Below, piece by piece: positions 26,368 through 36,693 of a stretch of DNA of 64,000 bases (positions are counted from its first letter, which is position 1; each line of letters starts with the position of its first letter). Where the stretch lies: positions 19,592 through 83,591 of the forward strand of contig NZ_JANIBK010000003.1 of the NCBI RefSeq assembly GCF_024505165.1. The letters are read 5' to 3'. The notes under the pieces were generated by a model. The model was not told the DNA's origin. It did no database searches and saw nothing but the letters and a program-made list of their open reading frames with translations. A program made the position numbers and the translations under genes. The DNA comes from Methylomonas rivi. Its GTDB lineage: Bacteria; Pseudomonadota; Gammaproteobacteria; Methylococcales; Methylomonadaceae.

Positions 26368-29300
26368 TTAACCCACCCAAACCCGGGCATTTCTAAACAT
26401 CCGCAGCCAGGCGCCGTCTTCCAGCCAATCCGCCGGATGCCAGGAATTCTGCACGGCGCGGAAGCAGCGCTCGGGATGCGGCATCATGATGGTGAAACGG
26501 CCGTCCGCCGTTGTCAACCCGGTAATCCCCAGCGGCGAACCGTTCGGATTGGCCGGAAAAGCGGTGGTTTCCTTGCCGTGGTTGTCGACATAACTGACGG
26601 CAATATTCACATCCGCCGGATTTTGCGAACCGAACTCGGCGCGGCCCTCGCCGTGCGCGACCACAACAGGCAACAGCGAACCGGCCATGCCGGTAAAGAA
26701 AATCGACGGCGACGCCTGCACTTTCACCATCGCCACCCTGGCCTCGAACTGCTCCGATAGGTTGCGTTTGAATTGCGGCCAGTGCTCGGCGCCGGGGATA
26801 ATGTCCTTTAAACCGGACATCATCTGACAACCGTTACAAACCCCCAAGCCGAAGGTATCCTCGCGGGCGAAGAAGGCGGCAAACTCGTCGCGGGCCTTGG
26901 GGTTGAACAGGATCGATTTGGCCCAGCCGCCGCCCGCGCCCAATACGTCGCCGTAGGAAAAACCGCCGCAGGCGACCAAGCCGGTGAAATCGGCCAAACC
27001 GACCCGGCCGGCAATGATGTCGGTCATATGCACGTCGATGGCCGCAAAACCGGCCCTATCGAAGGCCGCCGCCATCTCGACATGGCCGTTGACGCCCTGC
27101 TCGCGCAAAATCGCCACTTTCGGCCTGACGGTACGCTCGAAGCGGGCGGCGATGTTGTCGTTGATATCGAAACTCAGCGAGGCCGATAAACCGGGATCGT
27201 TGTCATCGGCGATACGCTCGAATTGCTGGCGGGCGCAATCGGGATTGTCGCGCAGGGCCTGCATGCGGTAACTGACTTCCGACCAAGTCTGTTGCAATTC
27301 GGCGCGTCCGGCCGAGTAAAGCAACTGCCCGCCGTGTTTGATTTGCAGTTGCTGCCCGGATACCACGCGGCCGATTTGAAAACTGCAATCGTCCAGTCCG
27401 GCTTGATCCAGGATTCTGGCGACTTGGTTGAGGTCGGCGGTTTTGATCTGGATCACCGCGCCCAATTCTTCGTTGAACAAGGCTCCCAAGACGTCGCCAC
27501 CCAACACGGACAGATCAATGTCAACGCCCTTGCGGCCGGCAAACAGCATTTCGGCTAGCGTAGCCAGCAAACCGCCGTCGGAACGGTCGTGATACGCCAG
27601 CAACAGGCCTTGCTGGTTCAAGGTCTGAATAGTGTCGAAAAAAGCCTTGAACAGCTTGGGGTCGTCCAGATCCGGCGCTTGATTGCCGAGCTGGTTGTAC
27701 ACTTGCGCCAATACCGAGCCGCCGAGGCGGTTTTTGCCCTGCCCCAGATCGATCAGCAACAGCACACTGTCCGTATATCGCAACTCTGGCGTCAGGGTGC
27801 GGCGGACGTCCCGGACCGGCGCGAATGCGGTAATGATCAACGACACCGGCGAAGTCATCACTTTATCGCAGCCGTCTTCGCGCCAGACGCTTTTCATCGA
27901 CAAGGAATCCTTGCCCACCGGAATGGCGATACCCAAGGCCGGGCACAGTTCCATACCGACGGCCTTGACGGTATCGAACAGCACCGCATCTTCGCCGGGG
28001 CTGCCGGCGGCGGCCATCCAGTTGGCGGACAATTTGACGTCGCCGAGTTTACCGATGCGGGCCGCGGCCAAATTGGTCAAGGCCTCGCCTATGGCCATGC
28101 GTCCGGACGCCGGGCCGTCGATCAACGCCAACGGGGTGCGTTCGCCCAGCGCCATCGCTTCGCCGCTATGCGCATAGAAACCGGAAGCGGTTACGGCCAC
28201 ATCCGCCACGGGGACTTGCCAGGGACCGACCATCTGATCGCGCGCCACCAAACCGGTCACCGAGCGGTCGCCGATGTGAATCAAAAAGCTTTTATCCGCC
28301 ACGGCCGGAAACGCCAGCACCCGTTTAACGGCGTCGGCCAGCTGCACGGATTGCAGTTGCAGTTCCGGCAAGGTTTTAGTCAGGCGGCACACATCTTTGT
28401 GCATTTTCGGCGGTTTGCCGAACAACACCGACATCGGCAGATCCACCGGGTTACCGACGCACACGGATGTGCCAGTGTCGCGGGAGGCAGGATGCTGAGA
28501 GCGACCGCCCAGCCATTCATCGCTCAGTGTTAAATGTTCCTGGTCGGTAGCCTCGCCGATCACAGCATACAAGCAATGTTCGCGTTCGCAGAAGGATTGG
28601 AACAGCGCCAGCGACTCCGGTTTGATGGCCACCACATAACGTTCCTGCGCTTCGTTGCACCAGATTTGCATCGGCGACATGCCTTTATCGGCGTTGTTGA
28701 CCTTGCGCAGCTCGAAGCGGCCGCCGCGGTTGCAATCGTGAATAATTTCCGGCACCGCATTGGACAAGCCGCCGGCACCAATGTCATGAATCGAGATGAT
28801 CGGCGTGTTGTCGCCCAGCGAATTGCAGTGGTTGATCACTTCCTGGCAACGGCGCTCCATTTCCGGGTTTTCGCGTTGCACCGAGGCGAAATCCAGTTCG
28901 GCCGCGCTTTCGCCGGAGGTTTGCGAGGAGGCGGCGCCGCCGCCCAAGCCAATCAGCATGGCCGGCCCGCCCAGAATGATGATCAACGAACCGGCCGGAA
29001 TGGGATGTTTATCGACCAGCATGGGACGGATGTTGCCCATGCCGCCGGCGATCATGATGGGCTTGTGATAACCGCGAAACGTATTGGGCTCTCCGGTTTC
29101 GGCATTTTGTTCGAAACTGCGGAAATAACCGGCGATATTGGGCCTGCCGAATTCGTTGTTGAACGCCGCGCCGCCGATCGGCCCTTCCAGCATGATGTCC
29201 AGCGCGGAAACGATACGCTCCGGCTTGCCGTTATCGGCCTCCCACGGTTGTGCGAAACCGGGAATTTTCAGATGCGAAACACTGAAACCGGTCAGGCCGG

Positions 29301-30312
29301 CCTTGGTGGCGGAACCCCGTCCGGTGGCGCCTTCATCGCGTATCTCGCCGCCGGAACCGGTGGCGGCGCCCGGATGCGGCGAAATCGCGGTCGGATGATT
29401 ATGGGTTTCCACCTTCATCAAAATATGCGCGGCTTCTTCCACGTAGCCATAGGCATGGCTGCCGGCGTCGCGGATAAATACGTGCGCTTCCGGGCCTGCC
29501 ATGACGGACGCGTTATCGCTGTAGGCGGACAAAATGCCTTCCGGATGTTGGGTATGGGTGTTGCGTATCATCGCAAACAGCGACTTAGCCTGTTCCTCGC
29601 CGTCTATAGTCCAGCTGGCGTTAAAAATTTTGTGCCGGCAGTGTTCGGAGTTGGCCTGGGCGAACATCATCAGCTCGACGTCGGTCGGGTTGCGGCCCAG
29701 TTGGGTAAAACTGTCGGTCAGGTAATCGATTTCATCCGCCGACAAAGCCAGCCCCAGTTCGGTATTGGCCTTGACCAGCGCGGCGCGGCCTTGTTCGATG
29801 ATGGCGACGCTTTGCAAGGGCTTGGGATCGTGCTCGGCAAATAAATCCAACCGCGCGGGGTCGGTCACGGCTTGCTGGGTCATGCGGTCGTGCAGCACGG
29901 TAGCTAAGATGTGCAAGGCGTCCGCGTTCAGTTGAACGGAGCCGGTAAACGTATATTCAATTCCGCGTTCGAGGCGTTTCACCGCGGACAGGCCGCAGCG
30001 TTCGGCAATTTCCGTGGCTTTACTGGACCAGGGCGAAATAGTGCCCAGTCTGGGCACAACCCATAATGACGCCGTAAAAACAGTCTCGGCCCGGGTATCT
30101 TCGGCGGCGGCCGCTTCCTGGGCGACATCGCCGTAATCCAGCAGACGCGACAGCATTTGGGTTTGGGTATCGGTAAGCGGGCCTTCCAGTTGCGCAAAAT
30201 GCACGAAACGGGCCGATACGGCTTGGATGGAAGCATCCAAGCCTTGCAACCGGCTGAGTAGCTTTTCGATGCGAAACGAAGAAAGGGCGGCGGTTCCGGG
30301 AATAGTCAACAT
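26368..30312 (-). CDS. purL: Phosphoribosylformylglycinamidine synthase
   Basis: PurL converts FGAR, ATP and glutamine to FGAM in purine synthesis. This is the large single-chain form (1314 residues from the ATG at 30312; the frame upstream is an unsupported extension). The N-terminal linker domain contains [32 protein letters not shown] in parts, the synthetase half has [18 protein letters not shown] and GLGGGAASS, and the C-terminal class I amidotransferase has [11 protein letters not shown] (catalytic Cys) and [11 protein letters not shown] (His and Glu). Length matches the gammaproteobacterial family. Confidence 0.95.
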   Translation of the reverse strand: MLTIPGTAALSSFRIEKLLSRLQGLDASIQAVSARFVHFAQLEGPLTDTQTQMLSRLLDYGDVAQEAAAAEDTRAETVFTASLWVVPRLGTISPWSSKATEIAERCGLSAVKRLERGIEYTFTGSVQLNADALHILATVLHDRMTQQAVTDPARLDLFAEHDPKPLQSVAIIEQGRAALVKANTELGLALSADEIDYLTDSFTQLGRNPTDVELMMFAQANSEHCRHKIFNASWTIDGEEQAKSLFAMIRNTHTQHPEGILSAYSDNASVMAGPEAHVFIRDAGSHAYGYVEEAAHILMKVETHNHPTAISPHPGAATGSGGEIRDEGATGRGSATKAGLTGFSVSHLKIPGFAQPWEADNGKPERIVSALDIMLEGPIGGAAFNNEFGRPNIAGYFRSFEQNAETGEPNTFRGYHKPIMIAGGMGNIRPMLVDKHPIPAGSLIIILGGPAMLIGLGGGAASSQTSGESAAELDFASVQRENPEMERRCQEVINHCNSLGDNTPIISIHDIGAGGLSNAVPEIIHDCNRGGRFELRKVNNADKGMSPMQIWCNEAQERYVVAIKPESLALFQSFCEREHCLYAVIGEATDQEHLTLSDEWLGGRSQHPASRDTGTSVCVGNPVDLPMSVLFGKPPKMHKDVCRLTKTLPELQLQSVQLADAVKRVLAFPAVADKSFLIHIGDRSVTGLVARDQMVGPWQVPVADVAVTASGFYAHSGEAMALGERTPLALIDGPASGRMAIGEALTNLAAARIGKLGDVKLSANWMAAAGSPGEDAVLFDTVKAVGMELCPALGIAIPVGKDSLSMKSVWREDGCDKVMTSPVSLIITAFAPVRDVRRTLTPELRYTDSVLLLIDLGQGKNRLGGSVLAQVYNQLGNQAPDLDDPKLFKAFFDTIQTLNQQGLLLAYHDRSDGGLLATLAEMLFAGRKGVDIDLSVLGGDVLGALFNEELGAVIQIKTADLNQVARILDQAGLDDCSFQIGRVVSGQQLQIKHGGQLLYSAGRAELQQTWSEVSYRMQALRDNPDCARQQFERIADDNDPGLSASLSFDINDNIAARFERTVRPKVAILREQGVNGHVEMAAAFDRAGFAAIDVHMTDIIAGRVGLADFTGLVACGGFSYGDVLGAGGGWAKSILFNPKARDEFAAFFAREDTFGLGVCNGCQMMSGLKDIIPGAEHWPQFKRNLSEQFEARVAMVKVQASPSIFFTGMAGSLLPVVVAHGEGRAEFGSQNPADVNIAVSYVDNHGKETTAFPANPNGSPLGITGLTTADGRFTIMMPHPERCFRAVQNSWHPADWLEDGAWLRMFRNARVWVG

Positions 30313-30399
30313 GGCGGTTTCGAATAAATGGTAAAGCGGGTTACGGAAGAACTGGGGGGGATTAACAGGCTGAAAAATGCCGATCCGAATCAACCCTGG

Positions 30400-31260
30400 C
30401 TAGTCATGTATGACCGGGTTTTCAGTGATTGGCTGCCTGACAGGTTCGGCGGCCGGCTGCTCGGGCTCGTCGGCGGCCTTATCCTGATCGACCGCTTGGT
30501 TGATGCCTTCGGTGATCAATTTCAACAAGGCATTGGCGGCGGGGGTCGACAGCGCCTTGCCTTGCTCGTCCCGGACGGTGACCTCGCTCATTTGCGCACC
30601 TACCCCCCGCACACTGATGCGGTATTCCCGTTCCTGGCTCGGATCGTCGCCGAACAGAAAATTGAATTCGTCCCAGATGCTTTCATCGCGGGCTTCAACC
30701 GCGTTCGGGTCGTATTTAACGTAAAAATAGCCTTTATCGATATTACGCTCGACGATTTCGACTTTTTGCCGGGTCAAGGCCCGGCCCACCATACGGGTGG
30801 CCTGCATTTTGGCTTGATCGATTTGCAAACTGCTGACGCCGCCGGTTGCATGAGTCTCGGGAAGCGCCGCCTGTTGGGGCTCGGCATTTTCCGGAACGGC
30901 TTGCGGTTCGGCATTTATTTCGGCGGTTTCGGATCCGGGCGGCTCGGCCTTGGATACGCCGGAGCGGTCATTTTCCGGACCGGCTGCGGCGGCAAGGGAA
31001 ACAGCCTCCGCTTCCGGATTGGATGCCGCGGCATCCGAAACCGTGCCGGCTTCGTCGGCCGATACCGCCGGTTCGGGCGCAATCGCGCCGGCCAAGCCTT
31101 TGTTTTTCAAATCGTCCGGCACGATCAGCTCGGGTATTTCGGAAGTAAACTGATAATCCCTTTCTTTATCCGGAAACCAACTCTTGATCGTGCCGCAGGC
31201 GGAAAGCCCGCACAGGATCAAACTGCCGGCCATCCCGCGCAGAATCATGTTTTTATTCAT
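30400..31260 (-). CDS. bamC: Outer-membrane assembly lipoprotein BamC
   Basis: BamC is a lipoprotein of the Bam complex that inserts beta-barrel proteins. The 286-residue product has a lipobox (GLSAC, Cys22), the unstructured BamD-binding segment with DYQFTSEIPELIVPDDLKNK, an Ala/Glu/Pro-rich linker (about 60-140) and one helix-grip domain (WRAVGRALTRQ-like, IDKGYFYVKY). Position directly after dapA, as in E. coli, supports the call. The usual second helix-grip domain is reduced or missing. Confidence 0.87.
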   Translation of the reverse strand: MNKNMILRGMAGSLILCGLSACGTIKSWFPDKERDYQFTSEIPELIVPDDLKNKGLAGAIAPEPAVSADEAGTVSDAAASNPEAEAVSLAAAAGPENDRSGVSKAEPPGSETAEINAEPQAVPENAEPQQAALPETHATGGVSSLQIDQAKMQATRMVGRALTRQKVEIVERNIDKGYFYVKYDPNAVEARDESIWDEFNFLFGDDPSQEREYRISVRGVGAQMSEVTVRDEQGKALSTPAANALLKLITEGINQAVDQDKAADEPEQPAAEPVRQPITENPVIHD

Positions 31261-31263
31261 AAT

Positions 31264-32139
31264 TTATAAAACGCCGGCCTGCTGCATGGCCGCGCGGACC
31301 GGAGCGATGCAGTCGTCGCTCAGCCAGGTCAGCGGCAGGCGGATGCCTTTACCCATCAAACCCATTTCCGCCACCGCCCATTTCACCGGGATCGGATTGG
31401 ACTGAATAAACAAGCTGCTGTGCAAGCCGGTCAATTTAGCGTCCAGCGCTTCGGCCGTTGCCCGGTCGCCCCGCAGAGCGGCGGCCAACATGTCGCGCAA
31501 TAATCTAGGCGCCACATTGCCGGTCACCGTGATGCTGCCGTTGCCCCCCAACAGGCAAAACTCCAGGCTGGTGGCATCGTCGCCGGTATAAAGGGCAAAA
31601 TTCTCGCCGGTCAGCTCGCGGATTTGTTTGACCCGTTCCAGTTTGCCGGTGGCCTCCTTGACGCCGACAATATTATCGATGCGGGACAAGCGGCCCACGG
31701 TTTCCGGCAAGAGGTCGCAGCCGGTCCGGCCAGGCACGTTGTACAGAATTTGCGGAATATCGACCGCTTCGGCAATGGCTTTGTAATGCAGGTATAGACC
31801 TTCCTGGGTCGGCTTGTTGTAGTACGGCGTTACCAATAAACAGGCGTCGGCGCCGGCTTGCTTGGCGCGTTGGGTCAGGCGTATCGCTTCCCGTGTGCAG
31901 TTGGCGCCGGTGCCGGCGATGACGGGCATGCGGCCCGCCACGTAGTCCACTACGGTTTTGATGACTTGGCAGTGCTCGTCTTCGTCCAAGGTGGCCGATT
32001 CGCCGGTGGTGCCTACCGCGACCAGCGCATCCGTACCTTGCTCGACATGAAACTCCACCAACTTTTTCAGACTCACGTTGTCCACCGCGCCGTCTTCAGT
32101 CATCGGGGTTACCAAAGCAACGATACTACCTTGAATCAT
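31264..32139 (-). CDS. dapA: 4-hydroxy-tetrahydrodipicolinate synthase
   Basis: DapA condenses pyruvate with aspartate semialdehyde in lysine and cell-wall synthesis. The 291-residue product has MIQGSIVALVTPM, VGTTGESATL, VTPYYNKPTQEGLY, LYNVPGRTGCDL (Tyr) and the Schiff-base lysine in GVKEATG. The ATG at 32139 has a GAGAG site; the one at 32145 is less likely. It is four bases upstream of bamC, the conserved dapA-bamC arrangement. Confidence 0.95.
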   Translation of the reverse strand: MIQGSIVALVTPMTEDGAVDNVSLKKLVEFHVEQGTDALVAVGTTGESATLDEDEHCQVIKTVVDYVAGRMPVIAGTGANCTREAIRLTQRAKQAGADACLLVTPYYNKPTQEGLYLHYKAIAEAVDIPQILYNVPGRTGCDLLPETVGRLSRIDNIVGVKEATGKLERVKQIRELTGENFALYTGDDATSLEFCLLGGNGSITVTGNVAPRLLRDMLAAALRGDRATAEALDAKLTGLHSSLFIQSNPIPVKWAVAEMGLMGKGIRLPLTWLSDDCIAPVRAAMQQAGVL

Positions 32140-32177
32140 GCACATCTCTCGTCAGAATTTTTCCAAAAACAGCCGGC

Positions 32178-32183
32178 ATTATA
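32178..32183 (-). promoter_or_regulatory. Possible -10 element of dapA
   Basis: A perfect TATAAT lies 38 bases upstream of the dapA ATG on the minus strand, within the 71-base gap behind yaiI. No convincing -35 hexamer is seen at 16-18 bases, so this rests on the -10 only. Confidence 0.3.
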
Positions 32184-32210
32184 ACAAGCAAAACCGTAAA
32201 ACCCAGCCTG

Positions 32211-32666
32211 TTATATTTGCTTGCCGGCCAGAAAACGATCCAGGGCGTTGGCAAAATTCTGCACGTCCCTGGCCGCCATGGCGGCCGCTCCGCCCGTTAC
32301 CATGCCGCTGTCGCGCATTTGCGCCATGAAATCCCGCATGGCCAGCTTTTCGCCGATATTGTCCTTGCTATACAACTCGCCGCGCGGATTAAGGGCAAAA
32401 CCCTGATGTTGAATGACTTGCGCCGCCAGCGGAATATCGCCGGTAACGATCAGATCGCCGCCCCGCATGTGCCGGACGATATAATCGTCCGCCGCATCGA
32501 AACCGCCGCCGACGCGGACGGTCCGAATGTATTTCGAAGGCGGCGCGCCGATGAATTGGTTGGCCACCAACACAGTATCGAGCTGTCTTTTTTGCGCGGC
32601 CCGGAACAGCACGGTTTTAACCGGATTGGGACAAGCGTCGGCATCCACCCAGATAGTCGGACTCAT
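32211..32666 (-). CDS. YaiI/YqxD family (UPF0178, DUF188) protein
   Basis: The 151-residue product matches the YaiI family: [32 protein letters not shown] and [13 protein letters not shown], ending with the [14 protein letters not shown] helix. The conserved Asp residues suggest a PIN-like metal-binding nuclease fold, but activity is not established. Its ATG overlaps the upstream PAP2 gene's stop codon (ATGA). Confidence 0.9.
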   Translation of the reverse strand: MSPTIWVDADACPNPVKTVLFRAAQKRQLDTVLVANQFIGAPPSKYIRTVRVGGGFDAADDYIVRHMRGGDLIVTGDIPLAAQVIQHQGFALNPRGELYSKDNIGEKLAMRDFMAQMRDSGMVTGGAAAMAARDVQNFANALDRFLAGKQI

Positions 32667-33367
32667 GGGATACGGTCCGAACTGGTGTGCCCCAAACTTT
32701 TACGTACAAACCAGCCGTAGTACAGGGCATAGGCCACCAGAAACACCAAATAACCCGACCATAAAATATCCGAGACGAAATGGCCGCCGGCGGTCATGCG
32801 GGTAAACCCCATGATCCAGGCGAGCACCAACGTCAACGTAAAGTAGAAGACTTTATGGTTCTGCGATAGAAAATACAGCACAAAGAAAGCGTATCCCACC
32901 GAACAATGCCCGCAAACAAACGACTTGTCCGGCGTGTGGCCCGGCTTCAAGGGCGGCACATAGGCATATTCGCCGCCGAATTGCTGGATATGCACCGGCC
33001 GCGGCCGCCCCCAATGGTCTTTGAAGACCAGATTAACCACCAAGCCAGGGCCGATGGCGATCACCAGTAAAACATACAGCGCCCGCCTGCGAAACCGCCG
33101 GGTAAAACTATGAAAATGGCCGCTTACAAATACCGTCAAGGCCGATAGTCCGGCGATTACCGTAAACGGAAAAGCGTAGTCATACAGAAATTTAATCGGC
33201 GGCCAATATTGCACGGGCCAATCGGCAAGCGCATGTCCTGGATAATAAAAAAGCGCGGCCAACCTGAAATCCAGGTCGGTCAGCCAAAACAGCAAGGTAG
33301 TAGAGACAGCCAGCAACAACAATACCAGCAATTCCAGCTTGGCCCGCTTGATTTTCCGATGCGGCAT
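32663..33367 (-). CDS. PAP2-family membrane phosphatase
   Basis: The 234-residue product has about five to six membrane segments and the three phosphatase motifs: [10 protein letters not shown] (K-x6-RP), a central GHCSVGY with the catalytic His but Cys instead of Ser before Gly, and [12 protein letters not shown] (R-x5-H-x3-D). Enzymes of this kind dephosphorylate lipid A, undecaprenyl pyrophosphate or phosphatidylglycerophosphate. Directly upstream, one base apart, is a GT39 glycosyltransferase gene, so a lipid A or polyprenyl-phosphate substrate is plausible. Confidence 0.85.
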   Translation of the reverse strand: MPHRKIKRAKLELLVLLLLAVSTTLLFWLTDLDFRLAALFYYPGHALADWPVQYWPPIKFLYDYAFPFTVIAGLSALTVFVSGHFHSFTRRFRRRALYVLLVIAIGPGLVVNLVFKDHWGRPRPVHIQQFGGEYAYVPPLKPGHTPDKSFVCGHCSVGYAFFVLYFLSQNHKVFYFTLTLVLAWIMGFTRMTAGGHFVSDILWSGYLVFLVAYALYYGWFVRKSLGHTSSDRIP

Positions 33368-33368
33368 A

Positions 33369-34886
33369 TTATTCCTGGTTGGTTGGCTTAGCCGGATCCG
33401 GCCAAGCCAGTAAATTTTCGCCCAGATAGATAAAATAAGGCGAAGCGGGATTATTGGGATTGGCCACTTCCGCCACGAAACTAAAGCGGGCGAAGGCGTC
33501 TTTCAGGGCTTGGGGCACGGCTTCCGCCGGCCTTTCGCCGACGATAAAGGCATTTTTGCCCGCATATCGATCGGGACCGGGCCACACTTCGTACTGGCTC
33601 ATGATCCGGCCCGACTCTTCATAACGGTAGACCCGCGGGTGGTCCGGCAAGTAAAAGCCCAATTCGCTGGCCAGATAGCGGTGCCCCAACGCCACGATAA
33701 AAGCGTCATCCAAGTTGGGCTGGGCGATCAAACGTTCGAAATGCACATTGGTTGCCAGCTCTTGCCAGCTTTCGAAGCGTTTGGTCGGATCCAGGGCCGT
33801 GCCTTTCAAATGAAAGGCATGCAGCAATACCGGCAATATATACGTCATCGCTACCAGCAAATAGCCGAAACCGAGCGCAAATTTAACGGTTTTCTTCCAG
33901 GCGCCGGCGGCCCAGCGACCGGCCAGCAAAATCAGTCCGCTGATATAAAACGGCATGGGCCAGTTGCCTTGGACTTTTTGCAGGAAACTCAATAACAAAA
34001 CCCCCAGCACCAGCACCGGCCCCATCAGCCACAGAAATTGTTGCTCGGCATCCAGGCGCTTGAATCCCCAAGCCGCTTGTAAACTGGTCCATATCACCAG
34101 GACGCAGATGACCGGCGACAACAACAATAACTGATACAACATAAAATCGCGGGCATGCTGAAAATGCCGGGCCAAACTGGTGGCTTCGTGACTACCGAAA
34201 TGGCCTTTGCTATGCCCGAACATGACCCAGTCATGCTGCTGGTTCCACCACAAAATAGGCACGGCGGCCAACAGCATCGGCAGCAGATACAACCAATACT
34301 CGCTTTTTACATAGTGCCGGCGCCGCGGGTCGCAAGCCAAAAAAACCAGCAACATGATCGGCAAGGCCATGGCCGCCTGCTTGCTCAACAAAGCGGCCGC
34401 GCTGGCGCAACCCGCCCACAGCCAGGCTTTGGCATCGCCATCGAACAAGGCCCTGCGCAGGTAATACAAAGTCATGATCCAAAAGCAATACAACGGCGGG
34501 TCTATGGTCATCAAAAAATTGGCCAACACATTGATCGGCGTGGCCAGCATCAGCAATAACGCCATGGCGGCGGCGCGGGAACCGTAAAATGCCTTGGCGG
34601 TAGCATGAAAATAGGCCAGAAACACCGTCCCCAACACCAGCGTGGGCAAGCGCACCACGGCCGTATAGTCGCCGAACAGCCAGGTAGCGGCGCCTATCAG
34701 CCAGGCTACCATGGGCGGCTTGCTGTAATAACACCAGTCGGGCCGCCGCGACCAATCCCAGTAATAACTTTCGTCGCCGATCAAATTCAAGCCGTTGCCG
34801 AACAAAAATCCGCTCCGCAACGCCAGTACCGCAACCAGCACGATAAGTAGATGGGCATCGATCCAGCGTAAGGCTTTTTCCAACAT
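33369..34886 (-). CDS. GT39/ArnT-like membrane glycosyltransferase
   Basis: From the ATG at 34886 (TAGAG site) it has 505 residues; the frame continues upstream inside recJ without support. The N-terminal loop LIGDESYYWDWSRRPDWCYY carries the Asp-Glu pair expected for a polyprenyl-phosphate sugar transferase (PMT/ArnT clan), followed by KPPMVAWLIGAATWLFG. About ten membrane segments are present, and a C-terminal periplasmic domain. With the adjoining PAP2 phosphatase it may modify lipid A or another envelope glycolipid. It starts eight bases after the recJ stop codon. Confidence 0.85.
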   Translation of the reverse strand: MLEKALRWIDAHLLIVLVAVLALRSGFLFGNGLNLIGDESYYWDWSRRPDWCYYSKPPMVAWLIGAATWLFGDYTAVVRLPTLVLGTVFLAYFHATAKAFYGSRAAAMALLLMLATPINVLANFLMTIDPPLYCFWIMTLYYLRRALFDGDAKAWLWAGCASAAALLSKQAAMALPIMLLVFLACDPRRRHYVKSEYWLYLLPMLLAAVPILWWNQQHDWVMFGHSKGHFGSHEATSLARHFQHARDFMLYQLLLLSPVICVLVIWTSLQAAWGFKRLDAEQQFLWLMGPVLVLGVLLLSFLQKVQGNWPMPFYISGLILLAGRWAAGAWKKTVKFALGFGYLLVAMTYILPVLLHAFHLKGTALDPTKRFESWQELATNVHFERLIAQPNLDDAFIVALGHRYLASELGFYLPDHPRVYRYEESGRIMSQYEVWPGPDRYAGKNAFIVGERPAEAVPQALKDAFARFSFVAEVANPNNPASPYFIYLGENLLAWPDPAKPTNQE

Positions 34887-34893
34887 AAAGGCT

Positions 34894-36639
34894 CTACTCC
34901 AGTTTTTCCAGATAATGCAGTTGCAATTGCAGGCTGCGCTGGCCGCGATATTCGTTGATATCCAGCTTATAAACGGCCTTAACCTTGCGGCAACCCAACC
35001 AAATTTCCGGTTTATCGGCAAAAAAAGCGATGGCGTCTATCAGTAAATTGCTGAAAGGCAGCTTTAAGACGAATTTCAGATGTTGCTTGCCGACGACACG
35101 GCATTGATAGACATCGAACACGCCGTCGAAGGCCGGCTCGGGAAACGCTTGTCCCCAAATCGCAGCCTGCTGCAATTGCTCGGCAAATTCCAGGGTCAAA
35201 TGCTGTTGGTCCAGCTGGCCGTCGGACCAAGCTTTTTGTTCCAGATCGACTTGCGTCAGCTTGGCGGCTACAGCATCCGCGAACAACAAGGCAAAATGCG
35301 GATAATCGTGCAGTTTGATCGTCAAGCCGGCCGCCATGGCGTGGCCGCCGAATTTGCTTAACAACTGCGGATGCCTGGCGGCAATATCGCTCAACACATC
35401 GCGGATATGCACGCCGTTGATGGAGCGGGCCGAGCCTTTCAACTCGCCGGTTTCCGCCGGGGCAAAGGCGATCACCGGCCGATGCAGCCTGTCCTTGATC
35501 CGCGAAGCCAGAATACCGATCACCCCCTGGTGCCAGTTGGCATCGTACAAACACACGCCCGCCGGCACGTGCTGCTCGTCCAGCGCCCGCATGTCCGCCA
35601 GCAAGGCCATCGCCTCGTTTTTCATCTGCCCTTCGACCTCTTTCCTATCCTGATTCAAGGCGTCAAGCTGCACAGCTATATCCTTCGCTAAACCGGCATC
35701 CTCGGTCAGCAAGCACTGAATACCCAAGGACATGTCATCCATGCGCCCGGCGGCGTTCAAACGCGGGGCAATGGCAAAGCCCAAATCGGCGGCGTGGATA
35801 TTGGCCAGCTGGCGGCCGGAAATTTCCACCAGGGCTTTGATGCCGCATTGGCATTGTCCCGAGCGTATCCGTAACAAGCCTTGATGCACCAAAACCCGAT
35901 TGACATGATCCAACGCCACCACATCGGCCACCGTACCTAGCGCCACGTAATCGAGCAATTGCGCCAGATTGGGTTCGGCCAGTCCGTTCTTTTCGAACCA
36001 ATGCAATTCCCGCAGGCGTATCCTTAAGGCCATCAACACATAAAACATCACCCCCACGCCGGCGATATTGCTGCTGGGGAATTTGTCTTCCGGCAAATTG
36101 GGATTGACGATGGCGTCGGCGGCGGGCAATTCATGGCCGGGCAAATGATGGTCGGTAATCAGCACCTGCATGCCGGCGGCCTTGGCGGCCTTGACGCCTT
36201 CGATACTGGAAATGCCGTTATCGACGGTGAGAATGATGTCGGGGCGCTGCCGCTTGACCAGCTCGACGATTTCCGGCGTCAGGCCATAGCCGTATTCGAA
36301 GCGGTTGGGCACCACGAAATTCAGATTTTTCATCCCCAGCAAGGCCAAGCCCTTGATGGCCAGCGCGCAACTGGTGGCGCCGTCGGCGTCGAAATCCGCT
36401 ACCACCGTCAGGGCTTTTTGCTGTTGAAGCGCGGCAATCAACTGTTCCACCATGTTTTGCATGCCGCTCAACAACCAGGGCGAAGGCAATTTGGCCAGAG
36501 AGCGTTCTAACTCGTCCGCTTGTTGAACCCCCCGGCTGGCGAATATGCGCTGCAATACCGGATCGATGTCCCCGAGCTGGAGCTTTCCGGCCGCTTGCGG
36601 CCGCTGCGCTATGATTTTTTTGACGCCTTGCAGGTACAT
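34894..36639 (-). CDS. recJ: Single-strand-specific 5'-3' exonuclease RecJ
   Basis: RecJ degrades single-stranded DNA in mismatch and recombination repair. The product has about 581 residues from the ATG at 36639. The DHH core contains VVADFDADGATSCAL, LTVDNGISS and ITDHHLPG; the DHHA1 half has GFAIAPRLNAAGRMDDM and FGGHAMAAGLTI; a C-terminal OB-like domain follows. The start has no ribosome site and lies only 11 bases downstream of the terminator behind thrC. Confidence 0.94.
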   Translation of the reverse strand: MYLQGVKKIIAQRPQAAGKLQLGDIDPVLQRIFASRGVQQADELERSLAKLPSPWLLSGMQNMVEQLIAALQQQKALTVVADFDADGATSCALAIKGLALLGMKNLNFVVPNRFEYGYGLTPEIVELVKRQRPDIILTVDNGISSIEGVKAAKAAGMQVLITDHHLPGHELPAADAIVNPNLPEDKFPSSNIAGVGVMFYVLMALRIRLRELHWFEKNGLAEPNLAQLLDYVALGTVADVVALDHVNRVLVHQGLLRIRSGQCQCGIKALVEISGRQLANIHAADLGFAIAPRLNAAGRMDDMSLGIQCLLTEDAGLAKDIAVQLDALNQDRKEVEGQMKNEAMALLADMRALDEQHVPAGVCLYDANWHQGVIGILASRIKDRLHRPVIAFAPAETGELKGSARSINGVHIRDVLSDIAARHPQLLSKFGGHAMAAGLTIKLHDYPHFALLFADAVAAKLTQVDLEQKAWSDGQLDQQHLTLEFAEQLQQAAIWGQAFPEPAFDGVFDVYQCRVVGKQHLKFVLKLPFSNLLIDAIAFFADKPEIWLGCRKVKAVYKLDINEYRGQRSLQLQLHYLEKLE

Positions 36640-36649
36640 ATCAGCGAAT

Positions 36650-36676
36650 AAAAAAGCCGGCAAACGCCGGCTTTTG
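36650..36676 (-). terminator. Intrinsic terminator after thrC
   Basis: On the minus strand, 18 bases after the thrC stop codon, AAAAGCCGGC pairs with GCCGGCTTTT around a short loop and is followed by a T run, a textbook terminator. It ends 11 bases before the recJ ATG. Confidence 0.85.
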
Positions 36677-36693
36677 CATAATCATGGTGGCGA

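Noticed and set aside
28534..29844. Plus-strand open frame of 436 codons opposite purL
   Set aside because: Antisense to a conserved enzyme, with no recognisable domains.
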